A stretch of 17,729 bases of DNA from Saccoglossus kowalevskii (Eukaryota > Hemichordata > Enteropneusta > Harrimaniidae), in contig NW_003119805.1 of the NCBI RefSeq assembly GCF_000003605.2, positions 1 through 17,729 on the forward strand. The letters run 5' to 3'. Shown piece after piece: positions 1-12,002 of this stretch. The first letter of the stretch is position 1, and each line of letters opens with the position of its first letter. Made by a program: the position numbers and the translations under genes. The notes beneath the pieces are model-generated. The model made no database searches. It was not told where the DNA came from and saw only the letters and a list, made by a program, of their open reading frames with translations.

Positions 1-1815
1 GGGAAGTTTTACATGACTGGACATGTCACGTACATCGGCTTACTAATGTAGAGTTTGCATGACTGGATATGTCACGTACATCGACTTACCAATGTGAAGT
101 TTTTACGTGACTGGACATGTCACGCACATCGACTTACCAATATGGAGTTTTACGTGACTGAACATGTGACGCACATCGACTTACCAATGTGGAGTTTTAC
201 GTGACTGGACATGTCACGCACATCGACTTGCCAATGTGGAGTTTTACATGACTGGACATGTCATGCACATCGACTTGCCAATGTGGAGTTTTACATAACT
301 GGACATGTCACGTACATCGACTTACCAATATGGAGTTTTACAAGACTGAACATGTCACGCACATCGACTTACCAATGTGGAGTTTTACATGACTGGACAT
401 GTCATGCACATCGACTTGCCAATGTGGAGTTTTACATAACTGAACATGTCACGTACATCGACTCACCAATATGGAGTTTTACATGACTGAACATGTCACG
501 CACATCGACTTACCAATGTGGAGTTTTACATGACTGGACATGTCATGCACATCGACTTACCAATGTGGAGTTTTACATAACTGGACATGTCACGTACATC
601 GAATTACCAATGTGGAGTTTTACATAACTGGACATGTCACGCACATCGACTTACCAATGTGGAGTTTTACATGACTGAACATGTCACGTACATCGAATTA
701 CCAATGTGGAGTTTTACAAGACTGAACATGTCACGGACATCGACTTACCAATATAGAGTTTTACATGACTGAACATGTCAAGTACATCGACTTACTAATA
801 TGGAGTTTTACATGACTGGGCATGTCATGCACATCGACTTACCAATATGGAGTTTTACATGACTGGACATGTCATGCACATCGACTTACCAATGTGGAGT
901 TTTACATAACTGGACATGTCAGGTACATCGACTTACCAATATGGAGGTTTACGTGACTGGACATGTCATGTACATCGACTTACCAATGTGAAGTTTACAT
1001 GACTGGACATGTCACGTACATCGGCTTACTAATGTAGAGTTTGCATGACTGGATATGTCACGTACATCGACTTACCAATGTGGAGTTTTACATGACTGAA
1101 CATGTCACTCACATCGACTTACCAATATGGAGTTTCGCGTGACTGAACATGTCACGTACATCGACTTACCAATATGGAGTTTTACATGACTGAACATGTC
1201 ACGTACATCGACTTGCCAATGTGAAGTTTTACGTGACTGGACATGTCATGCACATCGACTTACCAATGTGGAGTTTTACATGACTGAACATGTCACGCAC
1301 ATCGACTTTCCAATATGGAGTTTTACGTGACTGAACATGTCACGCACATCGACTTACCAATGTGGAGTTTTACATGACTGGACATGTCATGCACATCGAC
1401 TTGCCAATGTGGAGTTTTACATAACTGGACATGTCACGTACATCGACTTACCAATATGGAGTTTTACATGACTGAACATGTCACGCACATCGACTTACCA
1501 ATGTGGAGTTTTACATGACTGGACATGTCATGTACATCGACTTGCCAATGTGGAGTTTTACATAACTGAACATGTCACGTACATCGACTCACCAATATGG
1601 AGTTTTACATGACTGAACATGTCACGCACATCGACTTACCAATGTGGAGTTTTACATGACTGGACATGTCATGCACATCGACTTACCAATGTGGAGTTTT
1701 ACATAACTGGACATGTCACGTACATCGAATTACCAATGTGGAGTTTTACACTACTGGACATGTCACGCACATCGACTTGCCAATGTGTAGTTTTACATAA
1801 CTGGACATGTCACGC
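1..1815. repeat. Type B satellite domain, copy 1
   Basis: This stretch is enriched in TATGG monomers, GTGACTG and ATAACTGG tails, and CTTGCC instead of CTTACC. It also has T-tract length variants: three Ts at 54-56, 994-996 and 1040-1042, five Ts at 100-104. A rare monomer with CGGCTTACTAATGTAGAG starts its distinctive part at 36 and again at 1022, an offset of 986, which is 21 monomers minus one base. A second internal duplication links about 208-610 with about 1336-1740 at 24 monomers (for example GACATGTCATGC at 255 and 1381). The part from about 1290 is repeated in the type B domain near 12800-13315. The left edge is cut by the window; the right boundary is approximate because type A monomers come in gradually. 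Confidence 0.8.
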
Positions 1816-1898
1816 ACATCGACTTACCAATGTGGAGTTTTACATGACTGAACATGTCACGTACATCGAATTACCAATGTGGAGTTTTACAAGACTGA

Positions 1899-2368
1899 AC
1901 ATGTCACGGACATCGACTTACCAATGTGGAGTTTTACAAGACTGAACATGTCATGCACATCGACTTACCAATGTGGAGTTTTACATAACTGGACATGTCA
2001 CTTACATCGAATTACCAATGTGGAGTTTTACACTACTGGACATGTCACGCACATCGACTTACCAATGTGGAGTTTTACATAACTGGACATGTCACGCACA
2101 TCGACTTACCAATGCGGAGTTTTACATGACTGAACATGTCACGTACATCGACTTACCAATGTGGAGTTTTACAAGACTGAACATGTCATGCACATCGACT
2201 TACCAATGTGGAGTTTTACAAGACTTGACATGTCACGTACATCGACTTACCAATGTGGAGTTTTACATGACTGGACATGTCACGTACATCGACTTACCAA
2301 TGTGGAGTTTTACATGACTGAACATGTCACGTACATCGAATTACCAATGTGGAGTTTTACAAGACTGA
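1899..2368. repeat. Ten-monomer block P, copy 1
   Basis: The block begins with a CGG monomer (CACGGACATCG), then runs TGC, CTT-GAATT, CGC, CGC, CGT, TGC, CGT, CGT and CGT-GAATT at bases 9-11 and 19, with tails AAGACTGA, ATAACTGG, ACTACTGG, ATAACTGG, ATGACTGA, AAGACTGA, AAGACTTG, ATGACTGG, ATGACTGA and AAGACTGA. The same order occurs at 5989 and 8949 (offsets 4090 and 2960 bp, i.e. 87 and 63 monomers after correcting for known indels). This copy has TGCGG near 2114 where the other two have TGTGG. Confidence 0.85.
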
Positions 2369-2791
2369 ACATGTCACGTACATCGACTTACCAATGTGGA
2401 GTTTTACAAGACTGAACATGTCATGCACATCGACTTACCAATGTGGAGTTTTACAAGACTTGACATGTCACGCACATCGACTTACCAATGTGGAGTTTTA
2501 CATGACTGGACATGTCACATACATCGACTTACCAATGTGGAGTTTTACAAGACTGAACATGTCATGCACATCGACTTACCAATGTGGAGTTTTACATAAC
2601 TGGACATGTCACGTACATCGAATTACCAATGTGGAGTTTTACACTACTGGACATGTCACGCACATCGACCTACCAATGTGAAGTTTTACATAACTGGACA
2701 TGTCACGTACATCGAATTACCTATATGGAGTTTTACATGACTGAACATGTCACGTACATCGACTTACCAATGTGAAGTTTTACGTGACTGG
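2322..2791. repeat. Core higher-order block, copy 1 (monomer j missing)
   Basis: Monomers a to k of the core are present in order except j (the CTC, TATGG monomer), giving ten monomers. Core order by bases 9-11 and tail: a CGT-GAATT AAGACTGA; b CGT AAGACTGA; c TGC AAGACTTG; d CGC ATGACTGG; e CGT AAGACTGA; f TGC ATAACTGG; g CGT-GAATT ACTACTGG; h CGC-GACCT with TGTGA, ATAACTGG; i CGT-GAATT with CCTATG, ATGACTGA; j CTC TATGG ATGACTGA; k CGT TGTGA GTGACTGG. Here e reads CACATAC and i reads CCTATATGG. It overlaps block P at its first monomer. The next core starts exactly 11 monomers (517 bp) downstream. Confidence 0.8.
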
Positions 2792-2838
2792 ACATGTCAT
2801 GCACATCGACTTACCAATGTGGAGTTTTACATGACTGA

Positions 2839-3355
2839 ACATGTCACGCACATCGACTTACCAATATGGAGTTTTACAAGACTGAACATGTCACGTACAT
2901 CGACTTACCAATGTGGAGTTTTACAAGACTGAACATGTCATGCACATCGACTTACCAATGTGGAGTTTTACAAGACTTGACATGTCACGCACATCGACTT
3001 ACCAATGTGGAGTTTTACATGACTGGACATGTCACGTACATCGACTTACCCATGTGGAGTTTTACAAGACTGAACATGTCATGCACATCGACTTACCAAT
3101 GTGGAGTTTTACATAACTGGACATGTCACGTACATCGAATTACCAATGTGGAGTTTTACACTACTGGACATGTCACGCACATCGACCTACCAATGTGAAG
3201 TTTTACATAACTGGACATGTCACGTACATCGAATTACCTATGTGGAGTTTTACATGACTGAACATGTCACTCACATCGACTTACCAATATGGAGTTTTAC
3301 ATGACTGAACATGTCACGTACATCGACTTACCAATGTGAAGTTTTACGTGACTGG
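2839..3355. repeat. Core higher-order block, copy 2 (complete)
   Basis: All eleven monomers a to k are present in order. The first monomer is atypical (CGC, GACTT, TATGG in place of CGT, GAATT, TGTGG), and e has CCCATG in place of CCAATG. From monomer b (2886) onward it forms part of the 20-monomer segment repeated at 5002-5941. It starts 517 bp after copy 1, the shortest core spacing in the window. Confidence 0.85.
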
Positions 3356-3825
3356 ACATGTCATGCACATCGACTTACCAATGTGGAGTTTTACATGACT
3401 GAACATGTCACGCACATCGACTTACCAATATGGAGTTTTACGTGACTGAACATGTCACGCACATCGACTTACCAATGTGGAGTTTTACAAGACTTGACAT
3501 GTCACGTACATCGACTTACCAATGTGGAGTTTTACATGACTGGGCATGTCACGTACATCGACTTACCAATGTGGAGTTTTACATGACTGAACATGTCACG
3601 TACATCGAATTACCAATGTGGAGTTTTACAAGACTGAACATGTCACGTACATCGACTTACCAATGTGGAGTTTTACAAAACTGAACATGTCATGCACATC
3701 GACTTACCAATGTGAAGTTTTACAAGACTTGACATGTCACGTACATCGACTTACCAATGTGGAGTTTTACATGACTGAACATGTCACGTACATCGACTTA
3801 CCAATGTGGAGTTTTACATGACTGA
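2886..3825. repeat. 20-monomer segmental duplication, left copy
   Basis: Twenty monomers match, in the same order, those at 5002-5941, at an offset of 2116 bp (45 monomers plus the one-base insertion near 4843). The match covers core monomers b to k and then l to u, including a GACTGGGCATG junction, an AAAACTGA tail and a TGTGAAG monomer. Differences are scattered substitutions: the right copy has ATTGACTT and an ATGACTGG tail in monomer k, and AAGCACATTGAATT in monomer l. Both copies are followed by a rare ACAAGGACTT monomer, after which they diverge. Confidence 0.88.
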
Positions 3826-4954
3826 ACATGTCACGTACAAGGACTTACCAATGTGGAGTTTTACAAGACTGAACATGTCATGCACATCGACTTACCAATG
3901 TGGAGTTTTACATAACTGGACATGTCACTTACATCGAATTACCAATGTGGAGTTTTACACTACTGGACATGTCACGTACATCGACTTACCAATGTGGAGT
4001 TTTACAAGACTGAACATGTCACGTACATCGACTTACCAATGTGGAGTTTTACAAGACTGAACATGTCATGCACATCGACTTACCAATGTGGAGTTTTACA
4101 AGACTTGACATGTCACGTACATCGACTTACCAATGTGGAGTTTTACATGACTGGGCATGTCACGTACATCGACTTACCAATGTGGAGTTTTACATGACTG
4201 AACATGTCACGTACATCGAACTACCAATGTGGAGTTTTACAAGACTGAACATGTCACGTACATCGACTTACCAATGTGGAGTTTTACAAGACTGAACATG
4301 TCATGCACATCGACTTACCAATGTGGAGTTTTACAAGACTTGACATGTCACGTACATCGACTTACCAATGTGGAGTTTTACATGACTGGACATGTCACGT
4401 ACATCGACTTACCAATGTGGAGTTTTACATGACTGATCATGTCACGTACATCGACTTACCAATGTGGAGTTTTACAAGACTGAACATGTCATGCACATAT
4501 ACTTACCAATGTGGAGTTTTACATAACTGGACATGTCACGTACATCGAATTACCAATGTGGAGTTTTACACTACTGGACATGTCACGCACATCGACTTAC
4601 CAATGTGAAGTTTTACATAACTGGACATGTCACGCACATCGACTTATCAATGTGGAGTTTTACATGACTGAACATGTCACGTACATCGAATTACCAATGT
4701 GGAGTTTTACAAGACTGAACATGTCACGTACATCGACTTACCAATGTGATGTTTTACAAGACTTGACATGTCACGTACATCGACTTACCAATGTGGAGTT
4801 TTACATGACTGGACATGTCACGTACATCGACTTACCAATGTGATAGTTTTACATGACTGAACATGTCACGTACATCGACTTACCAATGTGGAGTTTTACA
4901 TGACTGGACATGTCACGTACATCGACTTACCAATGTGGAGTTTTACATGACTGA

Positions 4955-5471
4955 ACATGTCACGTACATCGAATTACCAATGTGGAGTTTTACAAGACTG
5001 AACATGTCACGTACATCGACTTACCAATGTGGAGTTTTACAAGACTGAACATGTCATGCACATCGACTTACCAATGTGGAGTTTTACAAGACTTGACATG
5101 TCACGCACATCGACTTACCAATGTGGAGTTTTACATGACTGGACATGTCACGTACATCGACTTACCAATGTGGAGTTTTACAAGACTGAACATGTCATGC
5201 ACATCGACTTACCAATGTGGAGTTTTACATAACTGGACATGTCACGTACATCGAATTACCAATGTGGAGTTTTACACTACTGGACATGTCACGCACATCG
5301 ACCTACCAATGTGAAGTTTTACATAACTGGACATGTCACGTACATCGAATTACCTATGTGGAGTTTTACATGACTGAACATGTCACTCACATCGACTTAC
5401 CAATATGGAGTTTTACATGACTGAACATGTCACGTACATTGACTTACCAATGTGAAGTTTTACATGACTGG
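4955..5471. repeat. Core higher-order block, copy 3 (complete)
   Basis: Eleven monomers a to k in order, starting with a standard GAATT monomer a. Monomer k is altered (ATTGACTT, and ATGACTGG in place of GTGACTGG). It is 45 monomers from copy 2, with the base inserted near 4843 explaining the 2116-bp offset. Confidence 0.87.
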
Positions 5472-5941
5472 ACATGTCAAGCACATTGAATTACCAATGT
5501 GGAGTTTTACATGACTGAACATGTCACGCACATCGACTTACCAATATGGAGTTTTACGTGACTGAACATGTCACGCACATCGACTTACCAATGTGGAGTT
5601 TTACAAGACTTGACATGTCACGTACATCGACTTACCAATGTGGAGTTTTACATGACTGGGCATGTCACGTACATAGACTTACCAATGTGGAGTTTTACAT
5701 GACTGAACATGTCACGTACATCGAATTACCAATGTGGAGTTTTACAAGACTGAACATGTCACGTACATCGACTTACCAATGTGGAGTTTTACAAAACTGA
5801 ACATGTCATGCACATCGACTTACCAATGTGAAGTTTTACAAGACTTGACATGTCACGTACATCGACTTACCAATGTGGAGTTTTACATGACTGAACATGT
5901 CACGTACATCGACTTACCAATGTGGAGTTTTACATGACTGA
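5002..5941. repeat. 20-monomer segmental duplication, right copy
   Basis: Partner of 2886-3825, with identical monomer order over 940 bp. Distinguishing substitutions include ATTGACTT near 5439, AAGCACATTGAATT near 5480 and ACATAGACTT near 5672. The next monomer (5942) has GTCGCGTACAAGG and a TATATGACTGG tail, where the left copy continues with an AAGACTGA tail. This marks the end of the shared segment. Confidence 0.88.
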
Positions 5942-5988
5942 ACATGTCGCGTACAAGGACTTGCCAATGTGGAGTTTTATATGACTGG

Positions 5989-6598
5989 ACATGTCACGGA
6001 CATCGACTTACCAATGTGGAGTTTTACAAGACTGAACATGTCATGCACATCGACTTACCAATGTGGAGTTTTACATAACTGGACATGTCACTTACATCGA
6101 ATTACCAATGTGGAGTTTTACACTACTGGACATGTCACGCACATCGACTTACCAATGTGGAGTTTTACATAACTGGACATGTCACGCACATCGACTTACC
6201 AATGTGGAGTTTTACATGACTGAACATGTCACGTACATCGACTTACCAATGTGGAGTTTTACAAGACTGAACATGTCATGCACATCGACTTACCAATGTG
6301 GAGTTTTACAAGACTTGACATGTCACGTACATCGACTTACCAATGTGGAGTTTTACATGACTGGACATGTCACGTACATCGACTTACCAATGTGGAGTTT
6401 TACTTGACTGAGCATGTCACGTACATCGAATTACCAATGTGGAGTTTTACAAGACTGAACATGTCACGTACATCGACTTACCAATGTGGAGTTTTACATG
6501 ACTGAACATGTATGCACATCGACTTACCAATGTGGAGTTTTACAAGACTTGACATGTCACGTACATCGACTTACCAATGTGGAGTTTTACATGACTGG
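5989..6598. repeat. Thirteen-monomer block P extended, copy 2
   Basis: The ten monomers of block P are followed by three more (CGT ATGACTGA; a shortened ACATGTATGC monomer with AAGACTTG; CGT ATGACTGG). The same thirteen occur in the same order at 8949-9558, offset 2960 bp, including the same one-base deletion in ACATGT(C)ATGC at 6511 and 9471. Only scattered substitutions separate them, such as ACTTGACTGAGC near 6403 here and GTTACGTAC near 9517 there. Confidence 0.88.
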
Positions 6599-7068
6599 AC
6601 ATGTCACGTACATCGACTTACCAATGTGGAGTTTTACATGACTGAACATGTCACGTACATCGAATTACCAATGTGGAGTTTTACAAGACTGAACATGTCA
6701 CGTACATCGACTTACCAATGTGGAGTTTTACAAGACTGAACATGTCATGCACATCGACTTACCAATGTGGAGTTTTACAAGACTTGACATGTCACGCACA
6801 TCGACTTACCAATGTGGAGTTTTACATGACTGAACATGTCACGTACATCGAATTACCAATGTGGAGTTTTACAAGACTGAACATGTCACGGACATCGACT
6901 TACCAATGTGGAGTTTTACAAGACTGAACATGTCATGCACATCGACTTACCAATGTGGAGTTTTACAAGACTTGACATGTCACGTACATCGACTTACCAA
7001 TGTGGAGTTTTACATGACTGGACATGTCACGTACATCGACTTACCAATGTGGAGTTTTACATGACTGA

Positions 7069-7538
7069 ACATGTCACGTACATCGAATTACCAATGTGGA
7101 GTTTTACTAGACTGAACATGTCACGTACATCGACTTACCAATGTGGAGTTTTACAAGACTGAACATGTCATGCACATCGACTTACCAATGTGGAGTTTTA
7201 CAAGACTTGACATGTCACGCACATCGACTTACCAATGTGGAGTTTTACATGACTGGACATGTCACGTACATCGACTTACCAATGTGGAGTTTTACAAGAC
7301 TGAACATGTCATGCACATCGACTTACCAATGTGGAGTTTTACATAACTGGACATGTCACGCACATCGACCTACCAATGTGAAGTTTTACATAACTGGACA
7401 TGTCACGTACATCGAATTACCTATGTGGAGTTTTACATGACTGAACATGTCACTCACATCGACTTACCAATATGGAGTTTTACATGACTGAACATGTCAC
7501 GTACATCGACTTACCAATGTGAAGTTTTATGTGACTGG
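7069..7538. repeat. Core higher-order block, copy 4 (monomer g missing)
   Basis: Monomers a to f and h to k are present; g (GAATT, ACTACTGG) is absent, so ATAACTGG of f leads straight into the CGC-GACCT monomer h. Exactly the same omission occurs in the copy at 13457. Monomer a has ACTAGACTGA in place of ACAAGACTGA, and k has a TATGTGACTGG tail. Confidence 0.85.
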
Positions 7539-7900
7539 ACATGTCATGCACATCGACTTACCAATGTGGAGTTTTACATGACTGAACATGTCACGCACAT
7601 CGACTTACCAATATGGAGTTTTACGTGACTGAACATGTCACGCACATCGACTTACCAATGTGGAGTTTTACAAGACTTGACATGTCACGTACATCGACTT
7701 ACCAATGTGGAGTTTTACATGACTGGGCATGTCACGTACATCGACTTACCAATGTGGAGTTTTACATGACTGAACATGTCACGTACATCGAATTACCAAT
7801 GTGGAGTTTTACAAGACTGAACATGTCACGTACATCGACTTACCCATGTGGAGTTTTACAAAACTGAACATGTCATGCACATCGACTTACCAATATGGAG

Positions 7901-7948
7901 TTTTACAGACTTGACATGTCACGCACAATCGAACTAACCAAATGTGGA
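7901..7948. repeat. Indel-rich junction between A and B domains
   Basis: Four single-base length changes lie within about 40 bp: one A lost in ACAGACTTG (near 7906), one A gained in GCACAATCG (near 7926), one A gained in GAACTAACC (near 7932) and one A gained in CCAAATG (near 7940). No other stretch of this length in the window has more than one or two. It coincides with the switch from type A monomers to type B monomers. It may be a real breakpoint scar or a patch of low-quality sequence. Confidence 0.75.
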
Positions 7949-8948
7949 GTTTTACATGACTGGACATGTCACGTACATCGACTTGCCAATGTGGAGTTTT
8001 ACATAACTGGACATGTCACGTACATCGAATTACCAATGTGGAGTTTTACACTACTGGACATGTCACGTACATCGACTTACCAATGTGGAGTTTACATGAC
8101 TGGACATGTCATGTACATCGACTTACCAATGTGGAGTTTACATGACTGGATATGTCACGAACATCGACTTACCAATGTGGAGTTTTACATGACTGAACAT
8201 GTCACTCACATCGACTTACCAATATGGAGTTTCACGTGACTGGACATGTCACGTACATCGACTTACCAATATGGAGTTTTACATGACTGAACATGTCACG
8301 TACATCGACTTACCAATGTGAAGTTTTATGTGACTGGACATGTCATGCACATCGACTTACCAATGTGGAGTTTTACATGACTGAACATGTCACGCACATC
8401 GACTTACCAATATGGAGTTTTACGTGACTGAACATGTCACGCACATCGACTTACCAATGTGGAGTTTTACATGACTGGACATGTCATGCACATCGACTTG
8501 CCAATGTGGAGTTTTACATAACTGGACATGTCACGTACATCGACTTACCAATATGGAGTTTTACAAGACTGAACATGTCACGCACATCGACTTACCAATG
8601 TGGAGTTTTACGGGACTGGACATGTCATGCACATCGACTTGCCAATGTGGAGTTTTACATAACTGAACATGTCACGTACATCGACTCACCAATATGGAGT
8701 TTTACATGACTGAACATGTCACGCACATCGACTTACCAATGTGGAGTTTTACATGACTAGACATGTCATGCACATCAACTTACCAATGTGTAGTTTTACA
8801 TAACTGGACATGTCACGTACATCGAATTACCAATGTGGAGTTTTACACTACTGGACATGTCACGCACATCGACTTGCCAATGTGGAGTTTTACATAACTG
8901 GACATGTCACGCACATAGACTTACCAATGTGGAGTTTTACAAGACTGA
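7906..8948. repeat. Type B satellite domain, copy 2
   Basis: Starts after the indel-rich junction. It carries three-T monomers at 8091-8093 and 8137-8139, a GGATATGTCACGAAC monomer near 8147, a CTC TATGG monomer with TTTCACGTGACTGG near 8210-8240, and the run CTTGCC, TATGG, GACTC that also occurs near 208-490. The stretch beginning at 8434 matches that beginning at 211 (175 monomers, minus 2 bp). It has its own substitutions: TACGGGACTGG near 8610, ATGACTAGACATG near 8753, ATCAACTT near 8775 and ACATAGACTT near 8913. Confidence 0.8.
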
Positions 8949-9558
8949 ACATGTCACGGACATCGACTTACCAATGTGGAGTTTTACAAGACTGAACATG
9001 TCATGCACATCGACTTACCAATGTGGAGTTTTACATAACTGGACATGTCACTTACATCGAATTACCAATGTGGAGTTTTACACTACTGGACATGTCACGC
9101 ACATCGACTTACCAATGTGGAGTTTTACATAACTGGACATGTCACGCACATCGACTTACCAATGTGGAGTTTTACATGACTGAACATGTCACGTACATCG
9201 ACTTACCAATGTGGAGTTTTACAAGACTGAACATGTCATGCACATCGACTTACCAATGTGGAGTTTTACAAGACTTGACATGTCACGTACATCGACTTAC
9301 CAATGTGGAGTTTTACATGACTGGACATGTCACGTACATCGACTTACCAATGTGGAGTTTTACATGACTGAACATGTCACGTACATCGAATTACCAATGT
9401 GGAGTTTTACAAGACTGAACATGTCACGTACATCGACTTACCAATGTGGAGTTTTACATGACTGAACATGTATGCACATCGACTTACCAATGTGGAGTTT
9501 TACAAGACTTGACATGTTACGTACATCGACTTACCAATGTGGAGTTTTACATGACTGG
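8949..9558. repeat. Thirteen-monomer block P extended, copy 3
   Basis: Same monomer order as 5989-6598, including the shared one-base deletion at 9471 that shortens the monomer to 46 bp. The monomer after the deletion differs by GTTACGTAC near 9517. After 9558 the two copies part: this one continues with an AAGACTGA tail and core monomer f, the other with ATGACTGA and a GAATT monomer. Confidence 0.88.
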
Positions 9559-9793
9559 ACATGTCACGTACATCGACTTACCAATGTGGAGTTTTACAAG
9601 ACTGAACATGTCATGCACATCGACTTACCAATGTGGAGTTTTACATAACTGGACATGTCACGTACATCGAATTACCAATGTGGAGTTTTACACTACTGGA
9701 CATGTCACGCACATCGACTTACCAATGTGAAGTTTTACATAACTGGACATGTCACGTACATCGAATTACCTATGTGGAGTTTTACATGACTGA
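9466..9793. repeat. Core higher-order block, partial copy (c to i)
   Basis: Seven monomers in core order c to i, overlapping the end of block P. Monomer c carries the one-base deletion (ACATGTATGC) and h has GACTT in place of GACCT. Monomers j and k do not follow; a CGT AAGACTGA monomer comes instead, then ATGACTTGTCATG near 9889, a unique junction form. Confidence 0.7.
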
Positions 9794-10498
9794 ACATGTC
9801 ACGTACATCGACTTACCAATGTGGAGTTTTACAAGACTGAACATGTCATGCACATCGACTTACCAATGTGGAGTTTTACATGACTTGTCATGTCACGTAC
9901 ATCGACTTACCAATGTGGAGTTTTACATGACTGGGCATGTCACGTACATCGACTTACCAATGTGGAGTTTTACATGACTGAACATGTCACGTACATCGAA
10001 TTACCAATGTGGAGTTTTACAAGACTGAACATGTCACGTACATCGACTTACCAATGTGGAGTTTTACAAAACTGAACATGTCATGCACATCGACTTACCA
10101 ACGTGAAGTTTTACAAGACTTGACATGTCACGTACATCGACTTACCAATGTGGAGTATTACATGACTGAACATGTCACGTACATCGACTTACCAATGTGG
10201 AGTTTTACACTACTGGACATGTCACGCACATCGACTTACCAATGTGGAGTTTTACATAACTGGACATGTCACGCACATCGACTTACCAATGCGGAGTTTT
10301 ACATGACTGAACATGTCACGTACATCGACTTACCAATGTGGAGTTTTACAAGACTGAACATGTCATGCACATCGACTTACCAATGTGGAGTTTTACAAGA
10401 CTTGACATGTCACGTACATCGACTTACCAATGTGGAGTTTTACATGACTGGACATGTCACGTACATTGACTTACCAATGTGGAGTTTTACATGACTGA

Positions 10499-11015
10499 AC
10501 ATGTCACGTACATCGAATTACCAATGTGGAGTTTTACAAGACTGAACATGTCACGTACATCGACTTACCAATGTGGAGTTTTACAAGACTGAACATGTCA
10601 TGCACATCGACTTACCAATGTGGAGTTTTACAAGACTTGACATGTCACGCACATCGACTTACCAATGTGGAGTTTTACATGACTGGACATGTCACGTACA
10701 TCGACTTACCAATGTGGAGTTTTACAAGACTGAACATGTCATGCACATCGACTTACCAATGTGGAGTTTTACATAACTGGACATGTCACGTACATCGAAT
10801 TACCAATGTGGAGTTTTACACTACTGGACATGTCACGCACATCGACCTACCAATGTGAAGTTTTACATAACTGGACATGTCACGTACATCGAATTACCTA
10901 TGTGGAGTTTTACATGACTGAACATGTCACTCACATCGACTTACCAATATGGAGTTTTACATGACTGAACATGTCACGTACATCGACTTACCAATGTGAA
11001 GTTTTACGTGACTGG
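10499..11015. repeat. Core higher-order block, copy 5 (complete)
   Basis: All eleven monomers a to k in order with the standard variants, including GACCT plus TGTGA in h (near 10845), CCTATG in i (near 10897), CTC plus TATGG in j (near 10930) and TGTGA plus GTGACTGG in k. I used this copy as the reference for the block definition. Confidence 0.88.
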
Positions 11016-11485
11016 ACATGTCATGCACATCGACTTACCAATGTGGAGTTTTACAAAACTGAACATGTCATGCACATCGACTTACCAATGTGAAGTTTTA
11101 CAAGACTTGACATGTCACGTACATCGACTTACCAATGTGGAGTTTTACATGACTGAACATGTCACGTACATCGACTTACCAATGTGGAGTTTTACACTAC
11201 TGGACATGTCACGCACATCGACTTACCAATGTGGAGTTTTACATAACTGGACATGTCACGCACATCGACTTACCAATGCGGAGTTTTACATGACTGAACA
11301 TGTCACGTACATCGACTTGCCAATGTGGAGTTTTACAAGACTGAACATGTCATGCACATCGACTTACCAATGTGGAGTTTTACAAGACTTGACATGTCAC
11401 GTACATCGACTTACCAATGTGGAGTTTTACATGACTGGACATGTCACGTACATCAACTTACCAATGTGGAGTTTTACATGACTGA
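10499..11485. repeat. 987-bp higher-order unit of 21 monomers
   Basis: This is the clearest complete 21-monomer unit. It contains the intact core a to k (10499-11015) followed by ten more monomers (l to u): AAAACTGA, TGTGA AAGACTTG, ATGACTGA, ACTACTGG, ATAACTGG, a TGCGG monomer, AAGACTGA, AAGACTTG, ATGACTGG and ATGACTGA tails. At 11486 the core restarts at exactly +987 with no indel. Sequence before 10499 also matches +987: the ten-monomer stretch starting near 10009 resembles that starting near 10996, including the TGCGG monomer near 10290 and 11279. Confidence 0.88.
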
Positions 11486-12002
11486 ACATGTCACGTACAT
11501 CGAATTACCAATGTGGAGTTTTACAAGACTGAACATGTCACGTACATCGACTTACCAATGTGGAGTTTTACAAGACTGAACATGTCATGCACATCGACTT
11601 ACCAATGTGGAGTTTTACAAGACTTGACATGTCACGCACATCGACTTACCAATGTGGAGTTTTACATGACTGGACATGTCACGTACATCGACTTACCAAT
11701 GTGGAGTTTTACAAGACTGAACATGTCATGCACATCGACTTACCAATGTGGAGTTTTACATAACTGGACATGTCACGTACATCGAATTACCAATGTGGAG
11801 TTTTACACTACTGGACATGTCACGCACATCGACCTACCAATGTGAAGTTTTACATAACTGGACATGTCACGTACATCGAATTACCTCTGTGGAGTTTTAC
11901 ATGACTGAACATGTCACTCACATCGACTTACCAATATGGAGTTTTACATGACTGAACATGTCACGTACATCGACTTACCAATGTGAAGTTTTACGTGACT
12001 GG
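11486..12002. repeat. Core higher-order block, copy 6 (complete)
   Basis: Eleven monomers a to k directly after the 987-bp unit. It differs from copy 5 at very few bases, for example CCTCTG in monomer i near 11883 in place of CCTATG. After monomer k the array follows a different path: an ATGACTGA tail, a TATGG monomer with GTGACTGAAC, and a CGC AAGACTTG monomer, the downstream pattern also seen after core copies 2 and 7 and at 15948. Confidence 0.87.

Larger units (their letters stand above)
1816..7905. repeat. Type A satellite domain, copy 1
   Basis: About 130 monomers dominated by AAGACTGA, AAGACTTG, ACTACTGG and ATGACTGA tails. The order of variants is not random: an 11-monomer core recurs at 2322, 2839, 4955 and 7069, and a 20-monomer stretch is duplicated (2886-3825 and 5002-5941). 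Only two length changes were found in the domain interior: a one-base insertion near 4843 (TGATAG for TGGAG) and a one-base deletion at 6511. The T-tract is four bases long in every monomer I checked, unlike type B. No gene or unique DNA is visible. Confidence 0.8.

Noticed and set aside
10009-10494. 161-codon plus-strand ORF, one of the longest, as a cysteine- and histidine-containing repeat protein
   Set aside because: The frame is only the satellite read through all three phases. Equivalent frames overlap it in other phases, starts and stops fall wherever a tail variant lacks or has a stop, and there is no unique sequence, promoter or splice context.
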